Assembly (NCBI RefSeq): GCF_016714275.1
Contig: NZ_JADJNP010000002.1
Location: forward strand, 682,001 to 746,000
Length of the DNA stretch: 64,000 nucleotides
Direction of reading: 5' to 3'
Origin: Tessaracoccus sp.
GTDB lineage: Bacteria > Actinomycetota > Actinomycetes > Propionibacteriales > Propionibacteriaceae
A model generated the notes under the pieces. It saw only the letters and a program-made list of their open reading frames with translations, did not search any database and was not told the DNA's origin. The first letter of the stretch is position 1; each line of letters begins with the position of its first letter. Below are positions 16,204 through 25,947 of this stretch, piece after piece. The position numbers were made by a program, and so were the translations under genes.

Positions 16204-19137
16204 ATGAGTCACGCGACAAGTGACGTGACGGGGAGGCTCAAGGGGCGCAATCGCGGTCCACTGAAGTCACTCGCGATCGCGGCTGGTGCGTCGATGATCT
16301 TCGCCGGGGCGGTCGTCCCGATGGCGGCGGCGGACGAGGCCCCCGAGGAGACGACCCCGGTCGTCGTTGCCGAGGACGCCCCCGCAGCCCCTGCCGAGGA
16401 GGTATCGGAAGAGGCGCCCGAGGCGCCTACCGAGGCCGAGGAAGGCTCCGAAGGGGAAGACGGAGCATCCGAAAACGAGGCCCCTGACGCGGGGTCGACC
16501 GAAGAGGACGGAGATGCCGAGGAGGCTGAGGCCGCGGACGACGCCGGTGAAGCCGACGCCGCCGACGACGCCGAGGCCGAGGCCGCGGACGACACCGCCG
16601 CCGACGCGGACGCCGACGAGCCCGAGGCGGTCGAGGAGCCGGCAGGACCGATCGCCTTCGCGGCGTCGCCCGGGCCGAACTTCGTTGTCGACAGCTTCGC
16701 GACCGTGGGCGCGTTCGACGCGAACCCCGGCGACGGGATCTGCGCGACCGCCACCGACGAGTGCACACTGACCGCGGCGCTCCAGGAGGCCAACGCCTAC
16801 GCCGAGGCCGGCGACGCGGTGAACATCACCTTCAGCGTGACAGGCAACCTGAACTACGGTGCCGGCGCGGGAACCCTGATGCACACCGACGTGGTCGGCA
16901 CGCAGTGGGGCGAGATCGGTAATGGCGCAATGTGGCTGATCGACTCGCCGCGCTCCGTCACCATCGACTTCACGGGCGTGAACCAGGTCTGGCAGGACAA
17001 CGACCTCAACTACGCGGGCTTCTACGTCAAGTCCGACGACGTCACCCTTACTAATCTGGAGAACATCCGCGCAGGCGCCGCGGCCGTTGCCGTGGGTGGC
17101 AGCAACGTGACGATCGACGGCGTCAACTTCATCGACAACGCCTCCCCGATCCAGGAGATCGGCGTCGCGTTCCTCGACGGCGCGTCGAACGTCACCGTGG
17201 CGAACTCCTCGCTCTGGAGCAACTGGTGGGCAAGCCTGCTCGTCGACTGGGACGCGACGGTCAGCGACATCGCCGTCGACAACGTCGAGAGCCGCGGCGT
17301 CGAGGGCTACGGCCACATCGTATTCGAGAACAACTCCACCGTGAACGGGTTCACGATCACCAACTCGACCTTCGGCAACCCCGAGGAGACGTCGGCTCAG
17401 CCGCTGTTCTACGTCAACACCCCCGGTGGCACGTTCACCGACCTCCAGTTCATCGACTCCACCTTCCAGAGCCCCGGTCAGCGCGCCTTCGAGTTCGAGG
17501 GCGGCACCTACGAGTTCAACGACACCCTGGTGAAGGGCTCGACCTTCACGGGTATCGGCCAACTCATCCAGGGCGGCATCTCGACGGTGACCTTCAACGA
17601 CCTGGTAGTGACGGAGAACGACTTCAGCGACACCTGGCAGATCCTCATGGAGAACTCCGCCACGTTCAACGACTTCGAGTTCACCAAGAACAAGGTCAGG
17701 GACCATTGGGGCTACGTCATCAACCTGGGCGCCAGCACCGCCTCGAATGTCACGCTCGCGGACAACGAGATCACCGACATCCGTTGGGCCGGCGGCGGCC
17801 ACACCGCCTTCTGGCTCAGCACCACCGCCAACACCAGCGGCAAGAACGTCGTCTCGGGCAATACCTTCCAGCAGGTGAAGGGCGCGGAGCCTGCGGGCCA
17901 CAACTTCTGGGCGATCTGGAACCCGGGCGGCGTTGCCGATGCGAACACCGGCTGGACCATCTCCGGCAACCACATCGACGGCTACAAGGGCGGCACCAAT
18001 GGCCCGATCGTCAACGCGGGCGCCGGCCAGACCATCGTGGAGAAGAACACGTTCGCAAACGTCAACAGCCCGCGTGGCGACAGCCGTGACGACGTGGAGA
18101 GCGAGTGGAACACCCACTACTTCGTGAACAACAACAACGGCGCGAACAACTTCGTCCAGACCTGGCGTCCGACCTCCGCTCAGTCCACCGGCAGCGAGAT
18201 CACGGTGGCTGTCGCCCCGGTGACCCCGCCGCTCGAGTGGAACAACGCTCCGACCACCCCGGTCACGATCGACGTCTTCTGGTCGGCCGGTGACGCCGCC
18301 GAGGTGTACCTCGGCCGCTTCCCCGCCGAGCTGAGCGCGGCCGGCACCGCCAGCTTCGAGTCGGACAAGACCGACGGCTTTATCCGCGTGCAGACCATCG
18401 ACGCGAACGGCAACTCGTCGCAGTACTCCGGCCACGCCGAGATCACCAAGGCGCCGGAGGCCCCGGCGGCCCCGAGGATCGAGGACGCCACCGAGACCGA
18501 GGTCAGCGGCACGGGTGAGCCCGGCGCCGTCGCCACCGTGCGTGACTCTGAGGGCAACGTCATCGGCACCGTCACCGTGGACGAGGACGGCAACTGGGTC
18601 ATCGAGGGTGACGTCCCCTGCGACGAGACCTTGACCGCCACTCAGCGCATCGGCGACGGGCCCGAATCCGAGGTCTCCGAGCCGCTGACGACCGGCGCCT
18701 GCGAGGTCGAAGCCCCCGCGGCGCCGACGATCGACGAGGTCACCGAGGATGCGGTCAGCGGCACGGGTGAGCCTGGCGCCGTCGTCACCGTGCGTGACTC
18801 TGAGGGCAACGTCATCGGCACCGTCACCGTGGACGAGGACGGCAACTGGGTCATCGAGGGTGACATCCCCTGCGACGAGATCCTGATCGCCACTCAGCGC
18901 ATCGGCGACGGGCCGGAGTCGGAGATCTCCGAGCCGTTCCTCACCCAGGAATGCACGGATCCGACCGATCCGACGGACCCGGATCCCACCGATCCGACGG
19001 ACCCGACGGATCCGACCCCGAATCCTTCGCTGCCGGACACAGGGGCGAACGGTCCTGCTGGAGTCGTGGCGCTCGCCCTGGCTCTGCTGGCGGCAGGTGG
19101 GGGCCTGCCGTACCTGGTGCGACGCCGCAAGGCGTGA
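16204..19137 (+). CDS. Sortase-anchored surface protein with parallel beta-helix and Ig-like repeats
   Basis: The 977-aa protein starts at ATG 16204 with GAAGGA upstream. Its long positively charged signal peptide has a hydrophobic core (SLAIAAGASMIFAGAVV) and ends near AAADEA. Residues 40-160 are highly acidic and low-complexity. Residues 160-680 are rich in N/T/F turns with repeated VTLTNLENI- and VTIDGVNFI-type strands, as in right-handed parallel beta-helix (pectate-lyase-like) proteins. Two near-identical Ig-like domains and a DPTDPTDP stalk follow. The end is an LPDTG motif at residue 943, a hydrophobic span and RRRK, for sortase attachment. It may be an adhesin or glycan-binding protein; no catalytic residues were identified. 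Confidence 0.85.
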   Translation: MSHATSDVTGRLKGRNRGPLKSLAIAAGASMIFAGAVVPMAAADEAPEETTPVVVAEDAPAAPAEEVSEEAPEAPTEAEEGSEGEDGASENEAPDAGSTEEDGDAEEAEAADDAGEADAADDAEAEAADDTAADADADEPEAVEEPAGPIAFAASPGPNFVVDSFATVGAFDANPGDGICATATDECTLTAALQEANAYAEAGDAVNITFSVTGNLNYGAGAGTLMHTDVVGTQWGEIGNGAMWLIDSPRSVTIDFTGVNQVWQDNDLNYAGFYVKSDDVTLTNLENIRAGAAAVAVGGSNVTIDGVNFIDNASPIQEIGVAFLDGASNVTVANSSLWSNWWASLLVDWDATVSDIAVDNVESRGVEGYGHIVFENNSTVNGFTITNSTFGNPEETSAQPLFYVNTPGGTFTDLQFIDSTFQSPGQRAFEFEGGTYEFNDTLVKGSTFTGIGQLIQGGISTVTFNDLVVTENDFSDTWQILMENSATFNDFEFTKNKVRDHWGYVINLGASTASNVTLADNEITDIRWAGGGHTAFWLSTTANTSGKNVVSGNTFQQVKGAEPAGHNFWAIWNPGGVADANTGWTISGNHIDGYKGGTNGPIVNAGAGQTIVEKNTFANVNSPRGDSRDDVESEWNTHYFVNNNNGANNFVQTWRPTSAQSTGSEITVAVAPVTPPLEWNNAPTTPVTIDVFWSAGDAAEVYLGRFPAELSAAGTASFESDKTDGFIRVQTIDANGNSSQYSGHAEITKAPEAPAAPRIEDATETEVSGTGEPGAVATVRDSEGNVIGTVTVDEDGNWVIEGDVPCDETLTATQRIGDGPESEVSEPLTTGACEVEAPAAPTIDEVTEDAVSGTGEPGAVVTVRDSEGNVIGTVTVDEDGNWVIEGDIPCDEILIATQRIGDGPESEISEPFLTQECTDPTDPTDPDPTDPTDPTDPTPNPSLPDTGANGPAGVVALALALLAAGGGLPYLVRRRKA
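18502..18936 (+). repeat. Two near-identical 183-bp repeats encoding Ig-like domains
   Basis: The segments at 18502-18684 and 18754-18936 differ at about ten positions by my reading and are spaced 252 bp apart, one per Ig-like domain (GEPGAVATVRDSEGNVIGTV). The high DNA identity suggests recent duplication or gene conversion and would allow slippage to change domain number. Confidence 0.85.
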
Positions 19138-19173
19138 AGGGTCTGCAGGTAGTCCCTAAAGCCCAGGAATAAT

Positions 19174-19218
19174 GGTGGGGGCGGCGATTTCTCCCAGGAG
19201 TCGCCGCCCTCACCGCTT
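19174..19218 (+). terminator. Terminator of the surface-protein gene
   Basis: A 14-bp stem (19174-19187 with 19201-19214, one G-U pair) encloses a 13-base loop and is followed by GCTTTT. It separates the surface-protein gene from the response regulator downstream. Confidence 0.75.
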
Positions 19219-19284
19219 TTCCCTTGACGCGCGGCCAGGCCGCGCGACGACCGAACACACACTGACCTCGAGGAGACAAGACCG

Positions 19285-19950
19285 ATGAGGCGAAGCGTTC
19301 CCAGATGCCGCGTCGCGATCGTCGAGGACCACATGCTGCAACGGCTCAGAACAGAGCAGCTCATGGGCCGCACCGGCGAGTTCGACGTCGTCTCCAGCAC
19401 CGAGACCCTTCCGGACTTCATGGCGTGGCTACGCACCACACCGCCGCGCCTCCGGCCTCACCTCCTCATCCTCGACCTGCTGGTCGACCGACGGCCCAGC
19501 GTCGACGTCGCCGTGGTGGAGGCGCTCCTCAAGGCGGGCCTGCGCATCGTGGTCCTCACTGGGCTGGCCTCTCCCCCGCTGGTGCGCAGGATCGTGAAGG
19601 CGGGCGTCACCGGCATCGTCGGCAAGCGGGACTCCGAGGAGGACCTCCTCACAGCGGTCCGCGCGGTGCTGCACGGGGAAGAGTGGATGACGTCCGAGCT
19701 CGCAGGGATCATCGCCGGCGACCCCAGACGCCCCCAGCTGAGCGTCCAGGAGGAGCGCGCGCTGGTGCTCTACGCCACCGGGCTGACCATCGAGCAGGTC
19801 GCCGGCTCCATGAACATCAGCCGCGAGACCGCCAAGCAGTACCTGGAGCGCGTGAAGAAGAAGTACACCGCGGCCGGCGTCACGGTGCGCAACCAGCTCG
19901 ACTTCGGCCGGATCGCGTGGACCGAGGGCCTCGTCGACCCGACGCTCTAG
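19285..19950 (+). CDS. LuxR/NarL-type response regulator
   Basis: The 221-aa protein has an N-terminal receiver domain with acidic pair E14/D15 and phosphoacceptor D64 (LLILDLL), and a C-terminal helix-turn-helix (VAGSMNISRETAKQYLERVKKKY). The HTH is somewhat unlike classical NarL. The gene follows the surface-protein terminator, with GAGGAGA before the ATG. No kinase is adjacent. The nearest orphan kinase is the duplicated-module enzyme at 13644, on the far side of the surface-protein gene, so I infer a split two-component system controlling that gene. Confidence 0.85.
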   Translation: MRRSVPRCRVAIVEDHMLQRLRTEQLMGRTGEFDVVSSTETLPDFMAWLRTTPPRLRPHLLILDLLVDRRPSVDVAVVEALLKAGLRIVVLTGLASPPLVRRIVKAGVTGIVGKRDSEEDLLTAVRAVLHGEEWMTSELAGIIAGDPRRPQLSVQEERALVLYATGLTIEQVAGSMNISRETAKQYLERVKKKYTAAGVTVRNQLDFGRIAWTEGLVDPTL

Positions 19951-20007
19951 TGGCGCGTGTCGGAGCGAGGTTGATGGATTCTGGTGTTCCAGCGGATGGC
20001 GGAGTGA

Positions 20008-20676
20008 TCACACCAGGTGGCGGTCGGTGGCCCACTTGGTGAGCTGGTGCCGGTTGCTGAGCTGGAGCTTGCGGAGCACGCTGCTGACGTGGGTCTCCAC
20101 CGTCTTGATCGAGATGAACAGCTCCTTCGCCACCTCGCGGTAAGAGTAGCCGCGCGCGATCAGCTTCAGCACCTCACGCTCACGGGCGCTCAGCTTGTCC
20201 AGGTCCTCGTCGATGCTGGAGATGTCTACGGCGCCGGAGAACGCGTCGAGCACGAACCCCGCGAGGCGGGGCGAGAACACGGCGTCACCGCCGGCAACCC
20301 GCGCCATGCCCTCGAGCAACTCCTCCGAGTTGATCGACTTCGTGACATAGCCCCGCGCGCCCGCCCGGATGACCCCGATGACGTCCTCGGCCGCGTCGGA
20401 GACCGAGAGCGCGAGGAACTTCACGCCGGGCTTCAGCGCATGGACCTGCTTGATCACCTCGGCGCCACCGCCGCCCGGAAGGTGCACGTCGAGGAGGACG
20501 ACGTCGGGCTCCGTCTTCAGGACCGCCGCCACGGCGGTGTCGACATCCTCGCCCTCGCCGACGACCGTGCAGCGCTGGCCGATCTCATGGCGCACCCCGG
20601 CCCGGAACATCGCGTGATCGTCGACGATCACCACCCTCAGGTCCTCGACGCTTACGTCAACGCTCTCGTCGCTCAT
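20008..20676 (-). CDS. LuxR/NarL-type response regulator of the PspC-kinase system
   Basis: The 222-aa regulator has a receiver domain with D19/D20 and phosphoacceptor D63 (LLDVHLPGGGG). Its NarL-type DNA-binding domain is textbook: LSAREREVLKLIARGYSYREVA, then SIKTVETHVSSVLRKL. Its ATG at 20676 overlaps the stop of the kinase gene by one base (TGATG), so the pair is translationally coupled and surely works together. Likely targets are the divergent PspC genes at 22041-23595, by analogy with LiaFSR-type systems. Confidence 0.9.
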   Translation of the reverse strand: MSDESVDVSVEDLRVVIVDDHAMFRAGVRHEIGQRCTVVGEGEDVDTAVAAVLKTEPDVVLLDVHLPGGGGAEVIKQVHALKPGVKFLALSVSDAAEDVIGVIRAGARGYVTKSINSEELLEGMARVAGGDAVFSPRLAGFVLDAFSGAVDISSIDEDLDKLSAREREVLKLIARGYSYREVAKELFISIKTVETHVSSVLRKLQLSNRHQLTKWATDRHLV

Positions 20677-21926
20677 CAGCCGATCTCCACCCTCACCTCG
20701 GTACCGTGCCCGGGCTCGGAGCGAATCGAAGCGGTGCCGCCATGCCGCTCCATGCGGGCCTTGATCGATTCTCGCACGCCCATGCGGCCGGCCGGTACCA
20801 CGTCGGGGTCGAATCCCTTCCCGCGGTCGCGCACGAACACCTCGACATGACCATCCTCGACCTCCGCGTACACGTCGATCCGCGGCGCGCCGGAGTGTTT
20901 CGCGGCGTTGGTCACGGCCTCCCCGACCGCCATGACGAGGGCCTCGACTCGGGAGTCGACGTCGGCATCGCCCACGCAGACGAGCTCGACATCCACCGCG
21001 AAGCGCCCCTCGACGTCGACGACGACCTCCCGCAGCGCCGACCTCAGCGACGCCGCTCGTGCCGTCTCCCCGTAGAGCCAGGTGCGCAGCTCCCGCTCCT
21101 GCTTGCGTGCCAGCTGCGCGACGGCGGCGGGGTCGTCGGCCTGGCGCTGGATGAGGGCGAGGGTCTGGAGCACGGAGTCGTGGAGGTGTGCGGCCATGTC
21201 GGCGCGGGCGGCCTCGCGCAGGCGAGCCGCGTCGGCCTGGCGCACCCGCGCGCGCTGCTGATACAGCCAGGGGGCGGCGACGACGGCGACACCGGCGAGC
21301 AGCACCCCCGAGGCGCCCAGCACGCCGGGCAGCTGCGAGAGGCCGATCTGCGTGGCGAGGATCCAGCTCACGCCGAGGCCGACGAGCACGAGCCCGCCGA
21401 CGAGGCGGACAACGCTCATCGTGCCGCCACCGCGCGTGATCCTCTGCCACAGGCCGCGGCGGGCGTCGTCGCGCATCGCGACGTGCTCATCGACCTGCAG
21501 CCAGATCGTCACGACGCCCGCGCCGCCGATCACGGCGGGCCAGAACAACCGCGACGGCAGCGCGCCGCCGGACACGAACAGCCACAGCAGCCCGACGGCG
21601 ATCACCGCGCCCGCGATCAGCACGCCGTCGTCCGGGCGGGCCGGCCGGGCGGCGGCGGGCCGCATGCCCCGCCGGCTCGCGGCCTCGAGCCCCGCCGGGA
21701 GCGCCGCGCCGGTCGCGCGCGGGACGAGCACCCAGAGCACGCCGTACGCGAGCGCGCCGGCGCCGGAGAAGAGCGCAAGGATCACGAAGGCGAGCCGGAC
21801 GGTGTTGACGCTGAGACCCAGGTGCGTGGCCAGGCCCTGCGCGACTCCCGCGATCATGGCCCCGTCGTCGGCGCGCCGGAGTGGCGCGCGTGCGGGCGCG
21901 TCCGGCGCGACGGGCAGCTGGCTCAT
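20676..21926 (-). CDS. PspC-domain sensor histidine kinase
   Basis: The 416-aa kinase starts at ATG 21926 (MSQLPVAPD). An N-terminal PspC domain (about 15-72, MIAGVAQGLATHLGLSVNTV) precedes further membrane helices (about 100-215). A NarL-type dimerisation domain has H229 in AAHLHDSVLQTLALI, and the ATPase domain carries EAVTNAAKHSG, DRGKGF and a GHGTEVRV end. Fusion of PspC to a kinase is a known actinobacterial envelope-stress arrangement. The gene is co-transcribed with its regulator and divergent from three PspC-type genes, consistent with sensing membrane damage. Confidence 0.9.
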   Translation of the reverse strand: MSQLPVAPDAPARAPLRRADDGAMIAGVAQGLATHLGLSVNTVRLAFVILALFSGAGALAYGVLWVLVPRATGAALPAGLEAASRRGMRPAAARPARPDDGVLIAGAVIAVGLLWLFVSGGALPSRLFWPAVIGGAGVVTIWLQVDEHVAMRDDARRGLWQRITRGGGTMSVVRLVGGLVLVGLGVSWILATQIGLSQLPGVLGASGVLLAGVAVVAAPWLYQQRARVRQADAARLREAARADMAAHLHDSVLQTLALIQRQADDPAAVAQLARKQERELRTWLYGETARAASLRSALREVVVDVEGRFAVDVELVCVGDADVDSRVEALVMAVGEAVTNAAKHSGAPRIDVYAEVEDGHVEVFVRDRGKGFDPDVVPAGRMGVRESIKARMERHGGTASIRSEPGHGTEVRVEIG

Positions 21927-22040
21927 GACCCCAGCCTGACATGCCAGGGAAGCCAGGGCCAGCCGAGGGGCGACATCCCAGGGGGCGTTCAGGGCGACAC
22001 CTGATGGATGGTGTTGGCACGGGCGGCCAAGATGGGTCAC

Positions 22041-23141
22041 ATGGCATCCGCAGTTGACTTGGCGTGGCTCGACCCGAGCCTGCGCGACCTGACCCGTCGC
22101 GACGCCTCGGGCCTCGGCTCCGGGCTGTGCCGCGCCATCGCCGAGCGGATCGGCGTCGACCCCGTTCTCGTGCGCGTCGCCTTCATCGTGCTCATCCTGT
22201 GCGGTGGCCTCGGCATCGGCCTCTACATCTGGGGCACGGCGCTGACTCCGAGCTCATCGGGCACCCGGCCGATCGACAACTGGGTCTCCAGCTTCGCGTC
22301 GTGGCCCGTCGCGGGACAGGTGGGTGCGGTTGTCGGCACCACCATCGCACTGATGGCCACCGTCGGCCGCGTCATGCCGCTGCCCTGGGCCGCGGGGCTG
22401 CTCGCGGTGATCGCCTGGGTGTGGCTACGCCGACGGAACCCGGGCGCCGTCCTGCCTCCCGAGGACTTCACGGAGGCGCCCGAGGACGACGAGCTCTTAG
22501 TCGCGCAGTGGCGGCGGCGCATGTCGACGGCCGCGCGGTCGACCGGGGCATCCGCTCCGCAGCTCCCCGCCGTGGACCTGTACTCCGAGCCCACGCCGGA
22601 GCCCGCCCCCAAGCCCCGCCCCGCCTGGCTCGCCGGCCTTGTGATCCTCGCCGCGTTGGTCGGCGTCGGTGCCGTCTGCGCCTGGGCAATCGGAACCACG
22701 CCGATGGTCACGCTCGCGATCACAACCGTCGTCGGCGGGGCGCTCGTCCTCGGCTACGCGTTGTTCGCCCGGCAGCGCAGGCTTCCCCGGCTGATCCTCG
22801 CGGTCGTCGCCGTGCCCCTCGCCCTGAGCGGCTGGCTCGCCACTCAGGCCGCAGCGTCGCCGCTGCCCTCCCCCGACGCCGTCACCTACTCCGTGGTCGC
22901 CAGCGAGCAGACCATCGACCTGACCGGCATCGATACGTCGAAGGTGCGCGCCGTCGAGATCAAGGCCGTCGCCTCGGACGTCGAGATCATCGTCCCGGGG
23001 GCGCTCCAGGAACTCCGGACGACAACGCGACTCGCCGACATCACCATCGATCCGACGATGGAGGACGCGAAGCCGTTCGACATCACGCTGATCATCGACG
23101 CCATCGCGTCGGACGTGCACGTGGTGGTGAGCCAACCATGA
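22041..23141 (+). CDS. PspC-domain membrane protein with toastrack-like C-terminus
   Basis: The 366-aa protein starts at ATG 22041 (an ATG nine bases upstream is possible). A PspC domain at about residues 10-70 (GLCRAIAERIGVDPVLVRVAF) is followed by several membrane helices. The C-terminal part (about 285-366) is strand-rich (VRAVEIKAVASDVEIIVPG, then SDVHVVVSQ), resembling the toastrack/LiaF-like fold used in envelope-stress sensing. It opens a three-gene operon with ATGA overlaps, divergent from the PspC kinase, which it may restrain or inform. Confidence 0.8.
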   Translation: MASAVDLAWLDPSLRDLTRRDASGLGSGLCRAIAERIGVDPVLVRVAFIVLILCGGLGIGLYIWGTALTPSSSGTRPIDNWVSSFASWPVAGQVGAVVGTTIALMATVGRVMPLPWAAGLLAVIAWVWLRRRNPGAVLPPEDFTEAPEDDELLVAQWRRRMSTAARSTGASAPQLPAVDLYSEPTPEPAPKPRPAWLAGLVILAALVGVGAVCAWAIGTTPMVTLAITTVVGGALVLGYALFARQRRLPRLILAVVAVPLALSGWLATQAAASPLPSPDAVTYSVVASEQTIDLTGIDTSKVRAVEIKAVASDVEIIVPGALQELRTTTRLADITIDPTMEDAKPFDITLIIDAIASDVHVVVSQP

Positions 23142-23335
23142 GCCGGCCGACACTGGACGTCGGCGCGATCGCGCTCGGGCTGGCCGCCGTCGGCTTCGGC
23201 CTCGTCCTCCTGTTCTCCGGCACCCTCCTCACCTCTTTCATCCAACCGATCCTCGCCGCCATCCTGATCGCGGCCGGCGGGCTCGGACTCCTCCTCAGCC
23301 GCGTTCGCCCACCGAAAGGAAAGAGAAAGTCATGA
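23138..23335 (+). CDS. Two-helix small membrane protein (LiaI/PspC-operon type)
   Basis: The 65-aa protein (MSRPTLDVGAIALGLAAV) has two hydrophobic helices and a basic C-terminal tail. Its ATG overlaps the previous stop (ATGA) and its stop overlaps the next ATG, so it is the tightly coupled middle gene of the PspC operon. Size and place suggest a LiaI/DUF5668-like membrane partner; sequence alone cannot prove this. Confidence 0.75.
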   Translation: MSRPTLDVGAIALGLAAVGFGLVLLFSGTLLTSFIQPILAAILIAAGGLGLLLSRVRPPKGKRKS

Positions 23336-23595
23336 GCCTCACCCGTAGCCGCAACGGCATGATCGCCGGCGTCGCCTCCGGCATCGCCCGCTCGCTCAAC
23401 GTCGACCCCACCATCGTCCGCATCGCGTTCGCCCTGCTCGCTGTCTTCGGCGGCGGCGGTGTCCTGATCTACGTCATCCTCTGGCTCGTGATCCCCCGCG
23501 AGTCCGACGGCGGCACCATCGCAGAGGAGGGCTTCAACAAGGCCCGCCAGTGGTACGACGACAAGAAGAACGGCCCCCACGGGGACTCCTTCTAG
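23332..23595 (+). CDS. Small PspC-domain protein
   Basis: The 87-aa protein is essentially one PspC domain (MIAGVASGIARSLNVDPTIV, then FALLAVFGGGGVLIYVILWLVIPRE) with a short charged tail. AAAGGAAAGAG precedes the overlapping ATG. Stand-alone PspC proteins sit in the membrane and take part in phage-shock-type responses. The gene ends the operon just before a strong bidirectional terminator. Confidence 0.9.
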   Translation: MSLTRSRNGMIAGVASGIARSLNVDPTIVRIAFALLAVFGGGGVLIYVILWLVIPRESDGGTIAEEGFNKARQWYDDKKNGPHGDSF

Positions 23596-23640
23596 CAGAA
23601 ACGAAACGACCCCGCCGCGGCGGGGTCGTTTTCGTTTCTG
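23596..23640. terminator. Bidirectional intrinsic terminator between the pspC operon and guaA
   Basis: A nearly perfect hairpin pairs 23596-23616 with 23619-23640 around CGACCCCGCC/GGCGGGGTCG. An A-rich run on one side and a T-rich run on the other let it serve both converging transcripts. Confidence 0.85.
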
Positions 23641-23646
23641 CGGGCA

Positions 23647-25197
<1,551 letters not shown>

Positions 25198-25290
25198 GCG
25201 CCAGAGTGTATTACCAACCGGGCGAAGGTGACACGCGCGCAGGCCCGCGGCCGGATGGCCGCAGGCCCGCGCTCCCCCGCCGTCGGGCCA

Positions 25291-25947
25291 CTAGGGATAG
25301 AGCTCCCCGGCGAACCAGGTGCTGGCGTCGATCCACTGGCCGTTGCCTCCGCCACCCCAACCGTTGTTGACGTAGAAGGCGGTGTCGGTGACCGTCTCGG
25401 TCCACGACCACCACAGGAACGACTTGCGGACCGTCCGGCGCTGCCAGGCATAGCCCCAGGCCACCGGGTAGTGGGTCAGCCAACCGGTGCCGATCACCGC
25501 GGGCGTGCGGCGGTAGGCGATCGAGTTGGCCGCGTAGTTGGCCAGCCGGGTCTCGTGGATGCCGAGCACGTTGTAGTGCGTGTCCGCCCGGGCGCCCGTC
25601 CTGCCGCTCAGGTAGCGCCACACGCCGCCCATGTCCCACGGCGCCGTCGCTCCCGAGCCGAAGGCGCAGAAGGTGCCGACGGCGTCGCGGATCTCGCGGA
25701 TCACGTTGTTGACGCCGCCGTCCTGGTTGATGGGTGCCACCGCGTCGGCCCCGCGGCCGCCATTCTCCCGGTAGAGGCCCCATCGCCCGGACCAGTAGGC
25801 GTTGCCGAACGCCGCCTGGCGGTCGGCCCAGCCGATCAGGATCCCCCAGGCCACCGGCCCGCAGCCGACCTTGCAGCCGCGGTAGTCGAACTGGTTGTAC
25901 CGGGGCTGATCCCCGGCGGTTCCCGCCCAGAAGTAGTTCCAGCTCAT
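25291..25947 (-). CDS. Papain-fold cysteine peptidase-like protein without signal peptide
   Basis: The 218-aa protein starts at ATG 25947 behind GGAGGTG, overlapping the preceding gene's stop (ATGA). Its motif order suits the papain-like (C10/C39-like) fold: Cys29 in CKVGCGPVAWGILIGW, His159 in LTHYPVAWGY and Asn184/185 in FYVNNGWGGGG. It is unusually rich in tryptophan, and I see no signal peptide or membrane helix. The obligate pairing with the 335-aa protein upstream suggests they act together, with that protein as substrate, inhibitor or chaperone. The peptidase call rests on motifs only. Confidence 0.6.
   Translation of the reverse strand: MSWNYFWAGTAGDQPRYNQFDYRGCKVGCGPVAWGILIGWADRQAAFGNAYWSGRWGLYRENGGRGADAVAPINQDGGVNNVIREIRDAVGTFCAFGSGATAPWDMGGVWRYLSGRTGARADTHYNVLGIHETRLANYAANSIAYRRTPAVIGTGWLTHYPVAWGYAWQRRTVRKSFLWWSWTETVTDTAFYVNNGWGGGGNGQWIDASTWFAGELYP

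Noticed and set aside
16267..18435. A 722-codon minus-strand frame opposite the surface protein
   Set aside because: It is a shadow of the acidic and Asn/Thr-rich coding sequence; the plus strand has signal peptide, repeats and LPDTG in one frame.
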